Assembly: GCF_000265295.1 (NCBI RefSeq)
Contig: NC_018002.1
Location: forward strand, 1,488,001 to 1,552,000
Origin: Sulfurospirillum barnesii SES-3
Lineage (GTDB): Bacteria > Campylobacterota > Campylobacteria > Campylobacterales > Sulfurospirillaceae
DNA length: 64,000 nucleotides
Reading direction: 5' to 3'
A program made the translations under genes and the position numbers. The notes under the pieces are model-generated. The model was given only the letters and a program-made list of their open reading frames with translations, searched no databases and was not told the origin of the DNA. Positions 15,442 through 24,601 of this stretch are shown here, piece after piece (within the stretch, counting starts at the first letter, position 1; the number at the start of each line of letters is the position of its first letter).

Positions 15442-17331
15442 ATGAAAACCTACAACTATTGTTATGAAGAGGGTTTGCTAGAAGATTTGATTGATTTTTC
15501 AATCATGAAAAATGAAAAAAATATTTTGGTGCAAATTTTTTGTGGTCAAGAAAAACAGACTCTTGATTATGTGAGTAAAACCATTCTTAAGCATCTTCCA
15601 AATGCTATTTGTATTGGGACAACAACCGATGGGGAAGTCTATGGAGCGTCAATTACTACGCTAAAGACCATTATCTCTGTAAGTATTTTTGAGAAAACCT
15701 TTCTTAAAACGGCCTTTGCCAACGATGAAGATTCCTTTCAATGCGGAATCAATATCGCATCGAACTTGGTTACCCCGCAAACCAAACTGCTCATTCTCTT
15801 CTCCGATGGTACGCATATGAATGCTGAAGAGTTTTTAAAAGGTGTAGAATCTTTTGATGCCAGCATACCCATTTGTGGTGGAATGGCAGGTGATAATGGG
15901 AAATTTGAACAAACCTATATTGTTTCTCAAAACACACTTCTTAGTGCAGGCGTGGTAGGTGTCTCTTTAAATTCTGACGTGCTACATGTCGCCACAGATT
16001 TTAAATTTGATTGGAAACCTATTGGCTTAACGCACACAATTACGAAAGTAAAAGAGAACAGGGTTTACCTCATCGATGATACATTAGCTTCACATTTTTA
16101 CGATAAATACTTAGGCAGCGATTTTTCCCAAACCGAATTTCCTCTTATTTTAGAAAAAAATGGCGTTACGATGGCACGTGCGGTCATTGCAAAACATGAA
16201 GATGGAAGTTTAAGCTACAGTGGCAATTTAGAAGAAGGCGATCAGGTAAGAATTGGCTTTGGAGACGCTGAGTCACTCATGAAAGACCCCATTGAGGTTT
16301 TAGACAATTTGCATACCATCAATGTAGAATCCTTCTATATTTTTTCCTGTATGGCACGTCGAAGGTTTATGCCCTTTCTCATTAAATTAGGCATAGGTTC
16401 GTTCTCAAAAATTGCTCCAGCATCTGGGTTTTTTACCTATTCTGAATTTTACCATCATAACGGAAGCAATAAACTGCTCAATCAAACCTTAACCGTTGTA
16501 GCACTAAGTGAATCTACCAAGCCTCTTAGTCTATCAAAACCTACCGCCCATGAAGATTCTAAAAAAAACACCTCGTATTCCAAAACCATTCAATCTCTCA
16601 CCCATCTCATTGAACAAAGTGCCAGAGATTATGACGAACAGTCCAAACGCCTAGAAGAGCAAATGAATTATTCCAAAAATCTTCTTGCCTCACATAAACA
16701 ATTTTTACGCTACACGGTTCATGAAATGAACACGCCTTTAAGTGTTATTATGAGCAATATTGAGCTTTATGAAATGGAATGCGGAAGAAGTGTTTATTTG
16801 GAAAATATTGAAGTGGCTGTTAAAAGTATTTTTTCGATGTACGATGATTTAAGCTATTTAGTCCGTAAAGACCACGTACACTATCCCAAATATAAAATTG
16901 ATTTAGTAGATTATATTCGTAGTCGTATTGATTTTTTTGCACAAGTTGCCAATATTGCCAAATCACTGTTTATTTTTACGTCAAATTGCGAAAAAGCCAT
17001 TATCTTTTTTAACGAAACAAAATTGCAACGTATTATTGACAATAACCTCACCAATGCGATTAAATATACCTTTGAAAATAAAGATATTCTTGTCTCCTTA
17101 AAACAAGAAGACGGACGTTACCTTTTTTGCATTACCTCGCATTCACGAAAAATTCAAAAACCTGAAAAAATCTTTGAAGAATATTACCGTGAAGAAAAAG
17201 CTCAAGATGGTTTTGGCTTGGGACTCAATCTTGTTAAAAGAATTTGTAAGGAAGAAAATGTAACCATCTCACTGCAATCGGATGAAAATCAAACATCTTT
17301 TTGCTACGAATTTAAGGTCAATGCAACATGA
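15442..17331 (+). CDS. FIST-domain sensor histidine kinase
   Basis: The soluble 629-residue protein has a FIST_N domain (about 25-215; contains CIGTTTDGEV and ICGGMAGDN), a FIST_C domain (about 220-370; contains ARRRFMPF), a coiled linker, a HisKA-type helix with His427 in TVHEMNTPLSV, and an ATPase domain with NNLTNAIKYT and GFGLGLNLVKRI. FIST domains are thought to bind small ligands such as amino acids. No membrane segment is visible, so sensing is cytoplasmic. The ATG at 15442 lies six bases after AAAAAGGGG; an ATG two codons earlier touches that site. Its stop overlaps the regulator start (ATGA), making an obvious pair. Confidence 0.9.
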   Translation: MKTYNYCYEEGLLEDLIDFSIMKNEKNILVQIFCGQEKQTLDYVSKTILKHLPNAICIGTTTDGEVYGASITTLKTIISVSIFEKTFLKTAFANDEDSFQCGINIASNLVTPQTKLLILFSDGTHMNAEEFLKGVESFDASIPICGGMAGDNGKFEQTYIVSQNTLLSAGVVGVSLNSDVLHVATDFKFDWKPIGLTHTITKVKENRVYLIDDTLASHFYDKYLGSDFSQTEFPLILEKNGVTMARAVIAKHEDGSLSYSGNLEEGDQVRIGFGDAESLMKDPIEVLDNLHTINVESFYIFSCMARRRFMPFLIKLGIGSFSKIAPASGFFTYSEFYHHNGSNKLLNQTLTVVALSESTKPLSLSKPTAHEDSKKNTSYSKTIQSLTHLIEQSARDYDEQSKRLEEQMNYSKNLLASHKQFLRYTVHEMNTPLSVIMSNIELYEMECGRSVYLENIEVAVKSIFSMYDDLSYLVRKDHVHYPKYKIDLVDYIRSRIDFFAQVANIAKSLFIFTSNCEKAIIFFNETKLQRIIDNNLTNAIKYTFENKDILVSLKQEDGRYLFCITSHSRKIQKPEKIFEEYYREEKAQDGFGLGLNLVKRICKEENVTISLQSDENQTSFCYEFKVNAT

Positions 17332-17996
17332 AAATCTTACTCCTAGAAGATGATATTTTACTCAATGAGTCCATTGCCACGTACCTTAGCAAAACGGGGC
17401 ATTGCATCACTTCTGTAAGAGATGGTAGCCTTTGTTTAGAGATTTTAGAGAAAGAAAGATTTGACCTTCTCGTTTTTGATATAAATGTTCCTAACGTCAA
17501 CGGATTGAGTATTTTAGAGACACTACACGCACACAAAAAAATCATTCCTGTTATTTTTATCTCGGCATTGATTGATATTGAAGATATATCCAGAGCGTTT
17601 GAGTTAGGGTGTTTTGATTATTTGAAAAAACCCTTTCATTTAAAAGAGCTAACACTTCGCATTGATAGAATTTCAAAAACCGCCAAAAAAGTAATGTGCC
17701 ATAAACGACTCTCTAGCTCGTACAATTTTAATTGCGAAAATATGACCTTGTATTTTCACGACGAACCGCAAGTCTTATCCAAACGCCAACTCAAAATCAT
17801 AGAATTTCTCACCCTCAATCGAGGCTTCGTTTGTAGCTACGATATGTTTCGAGAAAGTGTTTGGGATGATGTTGACACCTACGTTGATGACGCCACCATT
17901 CGCACCGAAGTCAATCGCTTAAAAACACATTTAAAAGAAGATTTTATTCTCAACATAAGAGGCATTGGCTACACCATCAAAGTCCCTACACCCTAA
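17328..17996 (+). CDS. OmpR-family response regulator paired with the FIST kinase
   Basis: The 222-residue protein has a receiver domain with EDD (7-9), Asp51 (LLVFDINVPNVNG) and a KKPF motif at 100-103, followed by a winged-helix DNA-binding domain ending GIGYTIKV. It overlaps the kinase gene by four bases, so it is the cognate regulator. Targets are unknown; the nearest downstream genes are on the opposite strand. Confidence 0.93.
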   Translation: MKILLLEDDILLNESIATYLSKTGHCITSVRDGSLCLEILEKERFDLLVFDINVPNVNGLSILETLHAHKKIIPVIFISALIDIEDISRAFELGCFDYLKKPFHLKELTLRIDRISKTAKKVMCHKRLSSSYNFNCENMTLYFHDEPQVLSKRQLKIIEFLTLNRGFVCSYDMFRESVWDDVDTYVDDATIRTEVNRLKTHLKEDFILNIRGIGYTIKVPTP

Positions 17997-18075
17997 AGTA
18001 TTTTAGTTTTACATGTAAGGCTATTGCAATACCACAACATACGTGTGTTCAGGAATTTGAAGCAGGGTTTTGTAA

Positions 18076-18110
18076 GACAAAGGCTTAGGAAATCCCCTTA
18101 AGCCTTTGTC
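18076..18110 (-). terminator. Hairpin at the end of the iron-uptake-type operon
   Basis: GACAAAGGCTTA (18076-18087) and TAAGCCTTTGTC (18099-18110) are perfect 12-base arms around an 11-base loop. The right arm includes the last codons of the 165-residue gene. There is no long U-run on either side; it may terminate converging transcripts or protect the 3' end. Confidence 0.6.
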
Positions 18111-18595
18111 ATCGCCTCAATTTTTTTAAATAATTTTTGAGTATTGTAAATGCTAATACCTATCGTTGCAAGAAGTAAAATAAACGCCAACGCCAAAGAG
18201 AAGCTAAGTGCTAAAGGAATCTTTTTTTCCTCTGCTTTTAGAGGCATAGTATCAGAAGATGTCTCCTTCTGTTTTGGCTCACTCTTTTCAAAACCACCTT
18301 TTGGTGCAATGCCCTCACGACGTACCTGATGCCCAGGTCCGCCATCTAAAATAACTTCATACGGTATTTTTGGAATTTCTAAAACCAATTCACTGCTATT
18401 AGGCAATCTTTGTTGCACTAAAATCTCTTCGCTGCCTAGCATTTTTAACTTCACCAACGCCCCTGCTGCACTCTCTCCTGTACTAAATTCACCCTTAATA
18501 CTTAGTGTACCATCATCGTTATCCCCAACATGCATCAACAACGTATGTGCATAAAGCCACAGTGGCAAGGCAAACAAACATGCAATTTTTTTCAT
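18098..18595 (-). CDS. Periplasmic protein with C-terminal membrane anchor, last gene of the TonB/PepSY operon
   Basis: The 165-residue protein starts with a signal peptide (MKKIACLFALPLWLYAHT), continues with a beta-rich domain of about 75 residues resembling a carboxypeptidase-regulatory-like fold, a charged linker, and one membrane helix near the C-terminus (IPLALSFSLALAFILLLATIG). I do not recognise a family with confidence. The ATG at 18595 overlaps the stop of the PepSY gene (ATGA). By context it may hold or pass the imported ligand in the periplasm. The linker holds few recognisable metal ligands. Confidence 0.75.
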   Translation of the reverse strand: MKKIACLFALPLWLYAHTLLMHVGDNDDGTLSIKGEFSTGESAAGALVKLKMLGSEEILVQQRLPNSSELVLEIPKIPYEVILDGGPGHQVRREGIAPKGGFEKSEPKQKETSSDTMPLKAEEKKIPLALSFSLALAFILLLATIGISIYNTQKLFKKIEAMTKA

Positions 18596-20181
18596 ACACT
18601 CTCCTCTTTTTTTCTCCACAATAAAGGTATATTTTCTGCCTTTTTAGGCAATTTTAGACCCACATACACCAGTAAACTTCCAAAGCCCATTAACGCAAGG
18701 TCCCAACCAAAAATGCCATGGGCTAACACGATGCCTTGATGAAACAGATGAAGCAAACTCGCCCCTATAAACAATGCCCCACCTAAAATGAGGAATTCTT
18801 TAGAAGCTCGGTAAGAATCAAGTCGGTAAAATGCCCAAAAAAGTGTTGCTAGCCATGCATTGTAAAACAAACCTTTTTGCCACAACAGCCTATCGTGTAT
18901 CTCAAAAGGTAAAAGCCATTGTAAAACAAACAAAAGCGCTGTAGCAGGAAGCACGCCGACCATAATGCTTAAGGCAATTTTGCTCATCCAATGGTAAAAA
19001 GGCAAAGCTTCATGAAACTTTTTTGCCTCTTTTTCAAGCCACAACAAAACCCCGCACGCAAGTGCCAAAGCACTTGCCATCATCAACAACGCCACACAGA
19101 TACGACTGATGACATCAACGCCAAATAAAAAATGGAGAAAAAATGTTGCTTCAGCAAAGAAAACACTCCAGGAGCGCTCTAAAACGTTTTGATGCGTTAT
19201 CAATGTGCCATCAACAGCGCTAAGTATCACACTTGGTTTGTTAAAAACGCCTCCGTTTAAAAAGGGTTTGTAGGGATCATAGCCTTTAAACTCTACCTGT
19301 GCAGTTTTATCGCTCCAGTTGATCAATCGTATGGTTTGAAACGCAATCCTCGCATCCACCTTTTGCGCCAATTCCATTAAATGGGCGATAGGAAGCATGG
19401 GTGCGGATTCATTAAAGGGCTCATGTACCTCATCTTTTGGAAACAAAACAGGTCCAATAATCGCATCAATACGACTCTCTTTTCCTCCGCTTATCAGCTT
19501 TGCCATTGGCAAGGCACTGATCAAAGAGAGATTCATAAACGCACCGCTTAGCACAATCATCAAAAAGGGAAGAAATGTCCACGTAAAAATCTTTACATGT
19601 AAAGTCGAAAAAAGTGCACGGGGTGTTTTAAAACTCTTTTTATAGGAGAAGATCATAATTAAAATCACTCCAGAGAGCACAACACTCATCACCCCAACAG
19701 CGCTAAAACCAAAGAGAAAACGCCCAAAAAAGCTCCCTATGACACCAAACCATTCTTTATCAAAATTGAGCATTTTGCCATAATGCAGTTCATTTAAAAA
19801 TTCCGCTAAATACGATTGTTTGCCCTCATCTCTCATTTTTTCTCCGCTAAGAGGATTAAAATAAAGAGGTGCTGCAAAACGATGAGAGACTTTTAAGGCA
19901 CTCTCATTCATGGTACCTGGCAAGGTTATTAGCAGATTATTTTTAGGAAAGGTGGGGTCGTCTAAAACCTGCTCTATCATTTTTTCATAATCAATGTGTG
20001 TATGGGAAAGAGAACCAATATGCCGTGATGGCTTTTCCCACACCTGAATATACGGTATGAAAATAGCAAATACCCCAAAAAAAACACTGATATACATCAC
20101 AAAAGAGACCAACAATCCTAGGCTTACATGCGTCCGTAAAAGACGTTGTTTCCATGCTTTTGACGTATCAACTTTATCCAT
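18592..20181 (-). CDS. PepSY-associated transmembrane protein (PiuB-like)
   Basis: The 529-residue inner-membrane protein has an N-terminal helix (about 15-40), a large periplasmic part containing PepSY-like segments (about 55-130 and 250-330), then four or five further helices. Conserved pieces include the FLNELHYGKML motif and a histidine-bearing membrane region (FHEALPFYHWMSKIALS). Related proteins sit beside siderophore receptors and are thought to reduce or process ferric siderophores. It overlaps the 99-residue gene by eight bases and the next gene by four. Confidence 0.88.
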   Translation of the reverse strand: MDKVDTSKAWKQRLLRTHVSLGLLVSFVMYISVFFGVFAIFIPYIQVWEKPSRHIGSLSHTHIDYEKMIEQVLDDPTFPKNNLLITLPGTMNESALKVSHRFAAPLYFNPLSGEKMRDEGKQSYLAEFLNELHYGKMLNFDKEWFGVIGSFFGRFLFGFSAVGVMSVVLSGVILIMIFSYKKSFKTPRALFSTLHVKIFTWTFLPFLMIVLSGAFMNLSLISALPMAKLISGGKESRIDAIIGPVLFPKDEVHEPFNESAPMLPIAHLMELAQKVDARIAFQTIRLINWSDKTAQVEFKGYDPYKPFLNGGVFNKPSVILSAVDGTLITHQNVLERSWSVFFAEATFFLHFLFGVDVISRICVALLMMASALALACGVLLWLEKEAKKFHEALPFYHWMSKIALSIMVGVLPATALLFVLQWLLPFEIHDRLLWQKGLFYNAWLATLFWAFYRLDSYRASKEFLILGGALFIGASLLHLFHQGIVLAHGIFGWDLALMGFGSLLVYVGLKLPKKAENIPLLWRKKEESV

Positions 20182-20473
20182 AAACGTATCCTAAAAAAGA
20201 TGAGAAAAGAATGGTTGGAACCACAAAACGAAGCAGTGCGCTAAGTCTTGTAGGTGCCAATGCAATCCACAATGCAACCACTGACCATGCAAGCGTGTTG
20301 TACAAAAGTGCAATCACTGCTAAATCAGATTTGAACGATGGGTACAAAAAAACCATACTGCACATCATCACATACGAAAGCACCAAACCGCCAAAAATGG
20401 CGGTGAGGATGCGAAAGAGCCCTATTGTTTTCCCGTTTGGCTCAGGCGTGGCTAAAGAGCGATAAAGGTTCAT
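20174..20473 (-). CDS. Small three-helix membrane protein (DUF3649-like)
   Basis: This 99-residue protein has three hydrophobic helices (about 18-45, 50-72 and 78-98) with a short basic loop. Small proteins of the DUF3649 type accompany PepSY/TonB-receptor iron operons in other proteobacteria; position, length and helix pattern fit, but the match is from memory. It begins 15 bases after the receptor stop and overlaps the PepSY gene. Confidence 0.75.
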   Translation of the reverse strand: MNLYRSLATPEPNGKTIGLFRILTAIFGGLVLSYVMMCSMVFLYPSFKSDLAVIALLYNTLAWSVVALWIALAPTRLSALLRFVVPTILFSSFLGYVYG

Positions 20474-20488
20474 TTTAGACGACTCTTC

Positions 20489-22501
20489 TTAGAAACGGTA
20501 GTCAAAGCTCACACCAAAGGTGCGTGGTTGACCCACTTGTGCAAAGGTGCCACGGTAGTTATACAAGACCTCTTCATCAAAGGCATTTTTAAGATAGGTG
20601 CGAATCGTGTAATCTTTGGTCTCGTAGCCTAGATTAAAATTCACCAAGGTATATTTGCCTGCTTTAAACGTATCTAAATTATTGATCCCTGTATAATACT
20701 CACCCACATAATTTACATCACTGCCAAAGAAGAAGCCTCCGCCAAAATGCTGTGTAAAGCCTAAACTTCCCGTAAAATGGGGCGCATGGTTAAATTCATT
20801 GCCTTTAAAGGTTGTTCCCTCTGGTGCTTTGGTGATTTCGCTTCGTAAAAATCCAAGGGCGCCATGCACCTCTAAATCAGAACTTAACCGATAGCTTGAT
20901 TCGGCTTCAAAGCCATAGCTTTTTCCCTCAGGAACATTGGTAAAACGCTGTCCCAAGCCAGAACCTGCAATCCCTTGATAATCGCTGTAGTCATTGTAAA
21001 AAAGATTGGTATTCAGCGAAAGTCTTTTATTCAGCATCAAAGAGCGTGTGGTTGCCTCATACGTCCATACCTCTTCTTTATCATACTCATAATAGGTATA
21101 CGTATCCCATGTTAAAGAGCCACCTCCTGGGTTATACCCTTTGCGTGCCGTAAGACCAATGGTGTGTTCAGGTGTGAGTTTATAATTTAGACCAACTTTG
21201 GGTAAAAACATGGTCTCAGCGACATTAGCATCCATAGGTTTGGTATTGTACGTTACATCACGTTCTTGATGCTCCCGCTCAATGCGCCCACCAAAAATAA
21301 CATCCAATTTCGTGTTTACATGTAAAGACTCTTCAAAGTAAAACGCAAGAGCATTAATCGTATCATCGCTATCCATGGTAATCTGTTTTGCAATATCCGT
21401 TTTTTGTGCACGGTGGTAAAAATAAAGCCCTGCCATACTGGTAATGAGTCCCTCTTTTGGGTTATGCACCAAACGAGGCTCTAAGGTTATGCTCTTTTCA
21501 TCAATGCTCATATCCATCGCTGTGGGTGCTTGTTCAAACGTCGTTTTGGTCTTGCTATACCCTGCTAAAAAGTAAAAGGTCGTCTCATCATTGAGAGCAT
21601 ACTCCACATCGGTGCTAAGCATATGGCTTTTACTGTCACCATAACGCACAAGATTAGAGGGGGCAGAAACCAAAAAGGTATAATCTGAAATATCTGAATT
21701 TGGGCTAATTTCATTCATATACCCACCCTCACTCTGCTTATGCGCTGCTGTCATTTTAACCGTCAAGCCCTCTATATCTTTGGGTATCCACAACACTTTG
21801 CCTCGAACACTGCCTTGCTTCATATCAGAAGGATCCCACGGTGTGTTACTTCCCTCATAATTCATAAAACTATGCCCGTACACGCCCTCCATACTTAAAC
21901 GCATTGCCAATTCATTTTCCACTACAGGACCTGAAATCATCGCCGCAAAGAGTGCTTTATCTGACTCATTTTCATACCCAATGCGCACTGCACCCTCAGG
22001 CTCAAACGTAGGATCTTTAGTGCTAACAACTACTGCCCCACCGATGCTATTTCGTCCTTGCGTGGTCGATTGAGGCCCTCGTAAAACCTCTATTTGCTCC
22101 ACATCCCACGAGCTTGCATCCATATAGCGTTGCCCGTTCCATGCCTCACTTAAGCCATCCACACTGGTACTAATGCGTGGACGTGTTCCTGAAAGTACTG
22201 CAAACCCTCCAATAGCAGGTCCAGCGCCATTGACACCCCGAATAATGGGAATATCAGAAGGATTATTAATCATATTGGGAACCTGCGATGCAACGTCATA
22301 AATCGATTTGTTATCCGCTTTTCCCACAGAATCCCCCTTAAACACACTAACAGCCGTTGTGGTCTCTTGCATCGAACGCTCAATTTTTTCACCCATAACC
22401 GTTACTTCACTAAGTTCAACCGTTGTATTTTCCGCCAATGCAAATGAGGGTAAAAGAGCACATACCACCAAACTTCTTTTCCATATATTTTTCTTCCACA
22501 T
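20489..22501 (-). CDS. TonB-dependent siderophore-type receptor
   Basis: The 670-residue receptor has a signal peptide ending ALAEN, a TonB-box-like LSEVTVMGE, a plug with NMINNPSDIPIIRGVNG, IEVLRGPQSTTQGRNSIGGAVVV, and a barrel ending in FGVSFDYRF. The RGPQST...GGAV plug motif is typical of siderophore receptors. I chose the ATG at 22501, which follows AAAGGATAGGT; an upstream TTG at 22522 lies before that site. A Fur-box-like sequence lies about 53-68 bases upstream, and an AraC regulator gene precedes it on the same strand. Confidence 0.93.
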   Translation of the reverse strand: MWKKNIWKRSLVVCALLPSFALAENTTVELSEVTVMGEKIERSMQETTTAVSVFKGDSVGKADNKSIYDVASQVPNMINNPSDIPIIRGVNGAGPAIGGFAVLSGTRPRISTSVDGLSEAWNGQRYMDASSWDVEQIEVLRGPQSTTQGRNSIGGAVVVSTKDPTFEPEGAVRIGYENESDKALFAAMISGPVVENELAMRLSMEGVYGHSFMNYEGSNTPWDPSDMKQGSVRGKVLWIPKDIEGLTVKMTAAHKQSEGGYMNEISPNSDISDYTFLVSAPSNLVRYGDSKSHMLSTDVEYALNDETTFYFLAGYSKTKTTFEQAPTAMDMSIDEKSITLEPRLVHNPKEGLITSMAGLYFYHRAQKTDIAKQITMDSDDTINALAFYFEESLHVNTKLDVIFGGRIEREHQERDVTYNTKPMDANVAETMFLPKVGLNYKLTPEHTIGLTARKGYNPGGGSLTWDTYTYYEYDKEEVWTYEATTRSLMLNKRLSLNTNLFYNDYSDYQGIAGSGLGQRFTNVPEGKSYGFEAESSYRLSSDLEVHGALGFLRSEITKAPEGTTFKGNEFNHAPHFTGSLGFTQHFGGGFFFGSDVNYVGEYYTGINNLDTFKAGKYTLVNFNLGYETKDYTIRTYLKNAFDEEVLYNYRGTFAQVGQPRTFGVSFDYRF

Positions 22502-22553
22502 ACCTATCCTTTTTTGTCTCAATCAGTTTGAATGGTGGAAGTGTGCCATTTAT

Positions 22554-22569
22554 GATGACGATTATCAAT
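22554..22569 (-). promoter_or_regulatory. Candidate Fur box upstream of the siderophore-type receptor
   Basis: On the minus strand, ATTGATAATCGTCATC matches 13 of 16 positions of the Fur consensus core AATGATAATCATTATC. It sits between the AraC regulator gene and the receptor, where an iron-responsive promoter is expected. No protein binding is shown. Confidence 0.55.
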
Positions 22570-22622
22570 AAATAAAAGTCACAAAAGGGAAAAAAAAGAA
22601 TACAAAGAGGAAAAATGACGAT

Positions 22623-23612
22623 TTAAGAGAAACGTTTGCGGTACACACTAGGAGATATGCCAAAACGCTCTGTAAAGAGTTTACTAAAATGCCCTGCATG
22701 TTTGTAACCCACTTTAGAACTTACTTCTCTAACACTGGCATCATCTTTCAGGAGTTTTTTCGCCATTTCTAAGCGTTGTGTTTGAAGCATCTCATACACC
22801 GTCATACCGTAGTAGGCTTTAAAATCTTTTTTCAAATAGCACTCATTGATGGCTGAACGATACGCAATTTGTTTGATAGAAAGCGCTTTGTCATACTCAT
22901 TGTATATAATGTTTCTCGCACGTTCAAGGGAATTAATCTTCGCAATATCCAAATTCAAATCGCCCATTTTATGCATGGTTCGCATAATACGCACAATGGT
23001 ATCGTGCACCAAATGCATAATGTGTCCCTCCAATTTTAGAACGTTCAACAAGTCTTCATCCATCTCATGTAAAGGGAAAAGTTTTAAAATCTCCATCTGC
23101 ATCCCATCAATCTCGCCACCCTCCAAAATCGCATAGCCATTTAACAACGTATCGTTTACCATCTTGGTATAAATATCGCCATAATTTGCTATGAGTCGAA
23201 GCAACAACTCCTCTTTAATACCAATATTGACCGTTTTATACGACTTATTTTTTAACATACGTATATGCATCTCAAACGCACGGGAAGAAAAACCAATAAA
23301 AAAGCTATTTTTCTTAATCACATACTTCGTGCCATTTTTATACTCATGCGTAAAATCATCCCCTAAATTAAACACCAACACCGCCCCTGAAACATCCGAA
23401 GATAACGTGGCTACGGTATCGTGTAAGAGTTCATACGCATAGGTGTAACTGGCAATGCCATTGCCTAAGTTGTACCACACAAAACTCCCCTCACCAAAAT
23501 TAGGCTTCACTTTTGCCATAAAATTTTCACGAGAAAAAGGGTTTTTAACGGTTTTAATAATCTGTAAAAGCTCAAAACTGTTAAGATGCAACACCGCTGA
23601 CTCAGACACCAT
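22623..23612 (-). CDS. AraC/XylS-family transcriptional regulator (PchR-like context)
   Basis: The 329-residue protein has an N-terminal sensory region of about 220 residues without a recognisable cupin motif, and a C-terminal double helix-turn-helix: ALSIKQIAYRSAINECYLKKDFKAYYG, then DASVREVSSKVGYKHAGHFSKLF followed by FGISPSVYRKRF. AraC proteins placed next to siderophore receptors (PchR, YbtA, AlcR) activate the receptor operon when the ferric siderophore enters the cell; the same role is inferred. The receptor starts about 120 bases downstream on the same strand. Confidence 0.9.
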   Translation of the reverse strand: MVSESAVLHLNSFELLQIIKTVKNPFSRENFMAKVKPNFGEGSFVWYNLGNGIASYTYAYELLHDTVATLSSDVSGAVLVFNLGDDFTHEYKNGTKYVIKKNSFFIGFSSRAFEMHIRMLKNKSYKTVNIGIKEELLLRLIANYGDIYTKMVNDTLLNGYAILEGGEIDGMQMEILKLFPLHEMDEDLLNVLKLEGHIMHLVHDTIVRIMRTMHKMGDLNLDIAKINSLERARNIIYNEYDKALSIKQIAYRSAINECYLKKDFKAYYGMTVYEMLQTQRLEMAKKLLKDDASVREVSSKVGYKHAGHFSKLFTERFGISPSVYRKRFS

Positions 23613-23720
23613 AAAACCTTTCCAGATAAATTGATAAATAGTATCAAATAAAGAGAATTGTATTGTAGCAAAAAATGAGAGGCTTTGTTTTTTGGGAGAT
23701 TTAATCGTTACATGTAATGA

Positions 23721-24119
23721 TTAATGGCAAGAGCCAATGTTTCGATCTTCTTCGTTTCCCGTTAAAAGTCTCGTTAGCTCATCGCAAGCGATTAAACGCC
23801 CGTCTTTAAGCGTAAATTGGGCGATAACATGTACGTGCAGTTCCTCTTTGTTTTTCTTTTTAGCCACTACAATGTGATTGGTAAAAACGGTATCGGACTC
23901 TTCAACCATAGAGATAAACGTAACCGACATCGCCTCAATCACTTGCTTTTGCTTTTTCATATGTTCAATAAATCCATGATAATCCAAAATCACGCCATCG
24001 ACCTTTTGGATATAGCCAGGGTCAATGTATTTTTCAATCACAGATAGTTCAACTTCAGAGGATTCTAAAACATCTCTAAACAGATTACGAATAATCCCTT
24101 TCCCCGATTTTTTTAACAT
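23721..24119 (-). CDS. SnoaL/NTF2-like fold protein
   Basis: The 132-residue protein has the pattern of an NTF2-like cone fold: an N-terminal helix pair, YIDPGYIQKVDG..LDYHGFIEHM, and alternating beta strands ending VIAQFTLKDGRLIACDELTRLL. Such proteins are small-molecule isomerases or ligand binders; no catalytic function is clear here. The ATG has GGAGAT upstream. A TTACATGTAA palindrome sits just after its stop. Confidence 0.75.
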   Translation of the reverse strand: MLKKSGKGIIRNLFRDVLESSEVELSVIEKYIDPGYIQKVDGVILDYHGFIEHMKKQKQVIEAMSVTFISMVEESDTVFTNHIVVAKKKNKEELHVHVIAQFTLKDGRLIACDELTRLLTGNEEDRNIGSCH

Positions 24120-24280
24120 TTTTATCTCCTATCCTTTTCTCTCCCCTCTATTGTAGCACAACACGTACCTCAGAAAAACCCGCTTCGCATCTTCTACGCT
24201 TTCATCCACCGCTTCACTTCGTTCTAAATTATTGAGAATTGAGGCCTTTACATGTAATTCACAAAACACTCAATCTTCGC

Positions 24281-24286
24281 TATAAT
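24281..24286 (+). promoter_or_regulatory. -10 box immediately upstream of the MNT gene
   Basis: TATAAT ends only six bases before the ATG at 24293, so a transcript starting at the usual distance would begin at or near the start codon. No ribosome site precedes that ATG, which would fit a leaderless message. Confidence 0.5.
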
Positions 24287-24292
24287 TTTTTT

Positions 24293-24601
24293 ATGAAAAA
24301 AGAAACGATTCTTCAACAGCTTAAAAGCATGAAAAACCATTATCTACCTGAGGGCTTCGTTATAGAGGGCTTATTTGGCTCATACGCTCGTGATGAAGCA
24401 GATGAAAAAAGCGACATCGACATTCTCATCGAAGCAAAACCCTCGTTTGTTGAACACTACGGCATTAAGTCTATTGAGCGAATCGAAGAGATTAAAAAAG
24501 AGATGAGTGCTGTTTTTGGCATTTCTGTTGACCTTGCCGATAAAACAGGGATGGGGAAAACCGCTCAAAAATTCATTATCGATAGAACGATTTATGTCTA
24601 A
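24293..24601 (+). CDS. MNT-type nucleotidyltransferase, antitoxin of a HEPN/MNT pair
   Basis: The 102-residue protein has the minimal nucleotidyltransferase signature GSYARDEADEKSDIDIL (about residues 30-46) with two catalytic aspartates and a third acidic strand (ISVDLAD). In HEPN/MNT systems this protein neutralises the HEPN RNase, in known cases by adding AMP groups near its active site. The upstream ATG at 24293 follows the TATAAT at 24281 with no ribosome site. It overlaps the HEPN gene by eight bases. The region before it (24120-24292) holds one TTACATGTAA copy. Confidence 0.9.
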   Translation: MKKETILQQLKSMKNHYLPEGFVIEGLFGSYARDEADEKSDIDILIEAKPSFVEHYGIKSIERIEEIKKEMSAVFGISVDLADKTGMGKTAQKFIIDRTIYV

